A stretch of DNA of 63,875 nucleotides from Bacteroidales bacterium. GTDB lineage: Bacteria; Bacteroidota; Bacteroidia; Bacteroidales; F082. The position numbers were made by a program, and so were the translations under genes. Position 1 is the stretch's first letter. Each line of letters opens with the position of its first letter. The stretch is from NCBI GenBank assembly GCA_015491905.1, contig WGGC01000058.1:1-63875 (forward strand), read 5' to 3'. Shown in pieces: positions 62,157 to 63,875 of this stretch. The notes under the pieces are model-generated. The model had not been told where the DNA came from, did no database searches, and worked only from the letters and a program-made list of their open reading frames with translations.

Positions 62157-63347
62157 CTACGGCAACAGTCCTAATTTCTTTGCCAATTCAATAGTATTTA
62201 AAGCTCTTTTAACAACAGGAGGGTCGATCATTTTTGATCCTAAAGAGACAACTCCAAGCCCTTTTTCATTTGCCTCCTCAAAAGCATGAAAAATTTTTAT
62301 CGCTTTTTCTATTTCCAGGCTGTCAGGAGCAAAATTTTCATGAATTACCTTAATCTGTCTTGGGTGAATACAACCCATACCATCAAAGCCCATGCCTTTA
62401 GAGACCTTTATATTTTCAGCTAAAGCCTTCATATCGGAAACATCAGAAAACACCGAATCTATAGGTTGAATCCCAGCAGCACGCGATGCGTTTACAACCA
62501 TTGACCTCGCAAAAAAAGACTCATTACCTATATTTGTCCGTTGAGTGCCGATATCTGCAGTATAATCTTCCAAACCTATTGCCATAGCTACAATATTTTT
62601 TGTTGAAGTTGCAATCTCATAAGCATTTATAACACCCTTAGCACTTTCAATGATAGGCATCAACCAAATATCATTTTTAATATTGTATTTTTTCTTTAAT
62701 ACAGCAATTTTATCATCTACTGATTTTACTTGTCCGGCGGTTTCACATTTTGGTATCAACACTAAATTAACAAAATGCGGAATAATAAAATCCAGATCCT
62801 GCAATCCTCTTTCTCCCTGGTTAATTCGGACCATCCTTTCTGCACCATAAAAGTGTAAAGATCGTAATGCATTTCTGACAAGGTAGCGTGCCTCATCTTT
62901 TTTGTCGGGAGCCACAGCATCTTCCAAATCCAAAATTAAACCATTAGGATGATGAATACCTGCATTTAGCATTAGTTTAGGTGAGTTTCCCGGTAAATAC
63001 AATCTGCTAATACGAAAAGCATCCCTTTCAGTAGGTTGTTTATTCTCAGGTAGCAATGGAAGCAGAAATTCTTTTTTAGTATTAATTACTTTTTTTATTG
63101 CAGCCTCAATTCTGGCAGCAAGGACAAAATTAACAGCACCAAAATCTACAATTTCCAATGATGCATGATCAATTTCAAAAAAATCAAGTATTTCTTTCGC
63201 AAGAGTTTTAATTTGATTTCCAAATAAGGCATTTACCTTACTTTTAATATTAATTTTAATTCCGCCCGTTTTTTCATGCCAAAACCTGACTCCCACATCA
63301 GAACGAGTTTTAGGGCTAATACTTCCTACCCAGATTGGATTTTCCAT
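62157..63347 (-). CDS. citE: Fused citrate lyase gamma (CitD) and beta (CitE) subunits
   Basis: 396 aa. Residues 1-90 match CitD, the acyl-carrier subunit: VGSISPKTRSDVGVRF, with Ser16 as the likely prosthetic-group site, and VDFGAVNFVLAARIEAAI. From about 110 the CitE aldolase domain follows: RLYLPGNSPKLMLNAG, LILDLEDAVAPDKKDEAR, MVRINQGERG, LIPKCETAGQV, WLMPIIESAKGVINAYE and VAMAIGLEDYTADIGTQR. CitE releases acetate and oxaloacetate from citrate. CitD and CitE are usually separate proteins. No citC, citX or citG maturation gene is in the window. Confidence 0.9.
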   Translation of the reverse strand: MENPIWVGSISPKTRSDVGVRFWHEKTGGIKINIKSKVNALFGNQIKTLAKEILDFFEIDHASLEIVDFGAVNFVLAARIEAAIKKVINTKKEFLLPLLPENKQPTERDAFRISRLYLPGNSPKLMLNAGIHHPNGLILDLEDAVAPDKKDEARYLVRNALRSLHFYGAERMVRINQGERGLQDLDFIIPHFVNLVLIPKCETAGQVKSVDDKIAVLKKKYNIKNDIWLMPIIESAKGVINAYEIATSTKNIVAMAIGLEDYTADIGTQRTNIGNESFFARSMVVNASRAAGIQPIDSVFSDVSDMKALAENIKVSKGMGFDGMGCIHPRQIKVIHENFAPDSLEIEKAIKIFHAFEEANEKGLGVVSLGSKMIDPPVVKRALNTIELAKKLGLLP

Positions 63348-63405
63348 TATTGTATTTTTTATTTTCCCAATTAATTTACTCCAGTAACCTAAACCATATT
63401 TAACA

Positions 63406-63875
63406 TCAATCTGTTAGCGTATCAATTTCTATAACAGGTTTTGCATATTCAGAAAGAGGAAGACATGTACACAGGTTTCTATCACCGAAAGCATCATCAA
63501 TTTTCCCAACAGGTGGGAAATACTTATTTTCTTTTACCCATTCGAGAGGAAATGCTGCCAACTCTCTTTTATATGGTAAATCATAATTGTCAGAAATCAC
63601 CATTTCAGCAGTATGTGGAGCATTGAATACAACATTATTCTTCCTCTCAGCTTCCCCTTGTTCTATCAAACGGATCTCCTCTCTTATGGCACGCATAGCC
63701 TCTATAAACCTATTTAAAGATTCAAGAGGTTCACTTTCTGTAGGTTCAACCATTAGTGTGCCATGAACAGGAAAGGCCACAGTAGGCGCATGAAAGCCAT
63801 AATCCATTAACCTTTTGGCAATGTCTATCACCTCAATACCGGCAGATTTACTAAATTCACGGCAGTCCAGAATCA
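63406..63875 (-). CDS. gcvP: Glycine dehydrogenase (P-protein), C-terminal part
   Basis: The last 155 or so codons of gcvP; the frame is open through the right edge ([20 protein letters not shown]). Recognisable C-terminal blocks: [63 protein letters not shown]-like ([20 protein letters not shown]) and [12 protein letters not shown]. The P-protein decarboxylates glycine in the glycine cleavage system. It shares strand with the citrate lyase genes but has a 58-base gap and no functional link I can see. Confidence 0.95.
   Translation of the reverse strand, partial: ILDCREFSKSAGIEVIDIAKRLMDYGFHAPTVAFPVHGTLMVEPTESEPLESLNRFIEAMRAIREEIRLIEQGEAERKNNVVFNAPHTAEMVISDNYDLPYKRELAAFPLEWVKENKYFPPVGKIDDAFGDRNLCTCLPLSEYAKPVIEIDTLTD

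Overview
The window is AT-rich DNA from a member of the Bacteroidota, most likely a Bacteroidales-type anaerobe or facultative anaerobe. Three type IX secretion / gliding genes (porU, porV, gldJ) are diagnostic. Also typical are the DUF1573, DUF3108, DUF2279, LruC and GldJ families, promoter boxes of the Bacteroidota form TAnnTTTG, no clear Shine-Dalgarno sequences, and several TTG/GTG starts. Most of the window is ordinary core chromosome. No rRNA, tRNA, CRISPR array or intact insertion sequence was seen.

Layout. 1-4.3 kb: edge of an SRPBCC gene, recR, a saccharopine-dehydrogenase-like gene, a 268-bp element with perfect 25-bp terminal inverted repeats, an EamA transporter and a DUF3108 protein. 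4.4-10.7 kb: DUF1573 protein, PLP aminotransferase, nfo (endonuclease IV), a NamZ-type muramidase (DUF1343), a LolC/E-type permease and a DUF1003 protein. 10.8-17.3 kb: clpS, a long RelA/SpoT enzyme with a decayed hydrolase site, rhomboid protease, an ICMT-like methyltransferase, a thioredoxin-glutaredoxin fusion, a lone groES, and nnr. 17.8-22.8 kb: three consecutive lipoprotein genes, one LruC and two paralogues ending in what looks like an internal-thioester adhesin domain. 23-31.4 kb: an ABC-F ATPase, then FGGY kinase / AGPS-like flavoprotein / glycerol-3-phosphate dehydrogenase, a Crp/Fnr regulator and methylglyoxal synthase, a DHAP-centred group. 31.5-35.7 kb: MORN-repeat protein, a DUF6577/AbiEi-like gene that appears to have replaced the end of a HAD hydrolase gene, DUF2279 and a phosphohexomutase. 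35.9-43.5 kb: ispF-porV-porU divergent from gldJ. 43.5-53.7 kb: murF, two tandem nhaD antiporters, an exbB-exbD-tonB operon, folC and an ALDH7-like dehydrogenase. 53.7-63.9 kb: C1 peptidase, serC-serA-four-helix-bundle-DUF1015 cluster, DUF3179 lipoprotein, citrate lyase (citF plus a fused citD-citE) and the end of gcvP.

The most unusual signals are non-coding or at the cell surface. A dispersed hairpin repeat occurs five times at four loci, on both strands. Each locus ends within a few bases of, and in register with, the start codon of an unrelated gene (SRPBCC, nfo, LruC, DUF3179), so it forms those genes' structured 5' leaders. One locus carries a 99-bp tandem duplication of it. A second family of GC-rich spacers occupies three intergenic gaps. 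The two lipoproteins at 19.6-22.8 kb carry a Cys and a ΦQxxΦW motif that match thioester domains of Gram-positive adhesins and would be unusual in this phylum.
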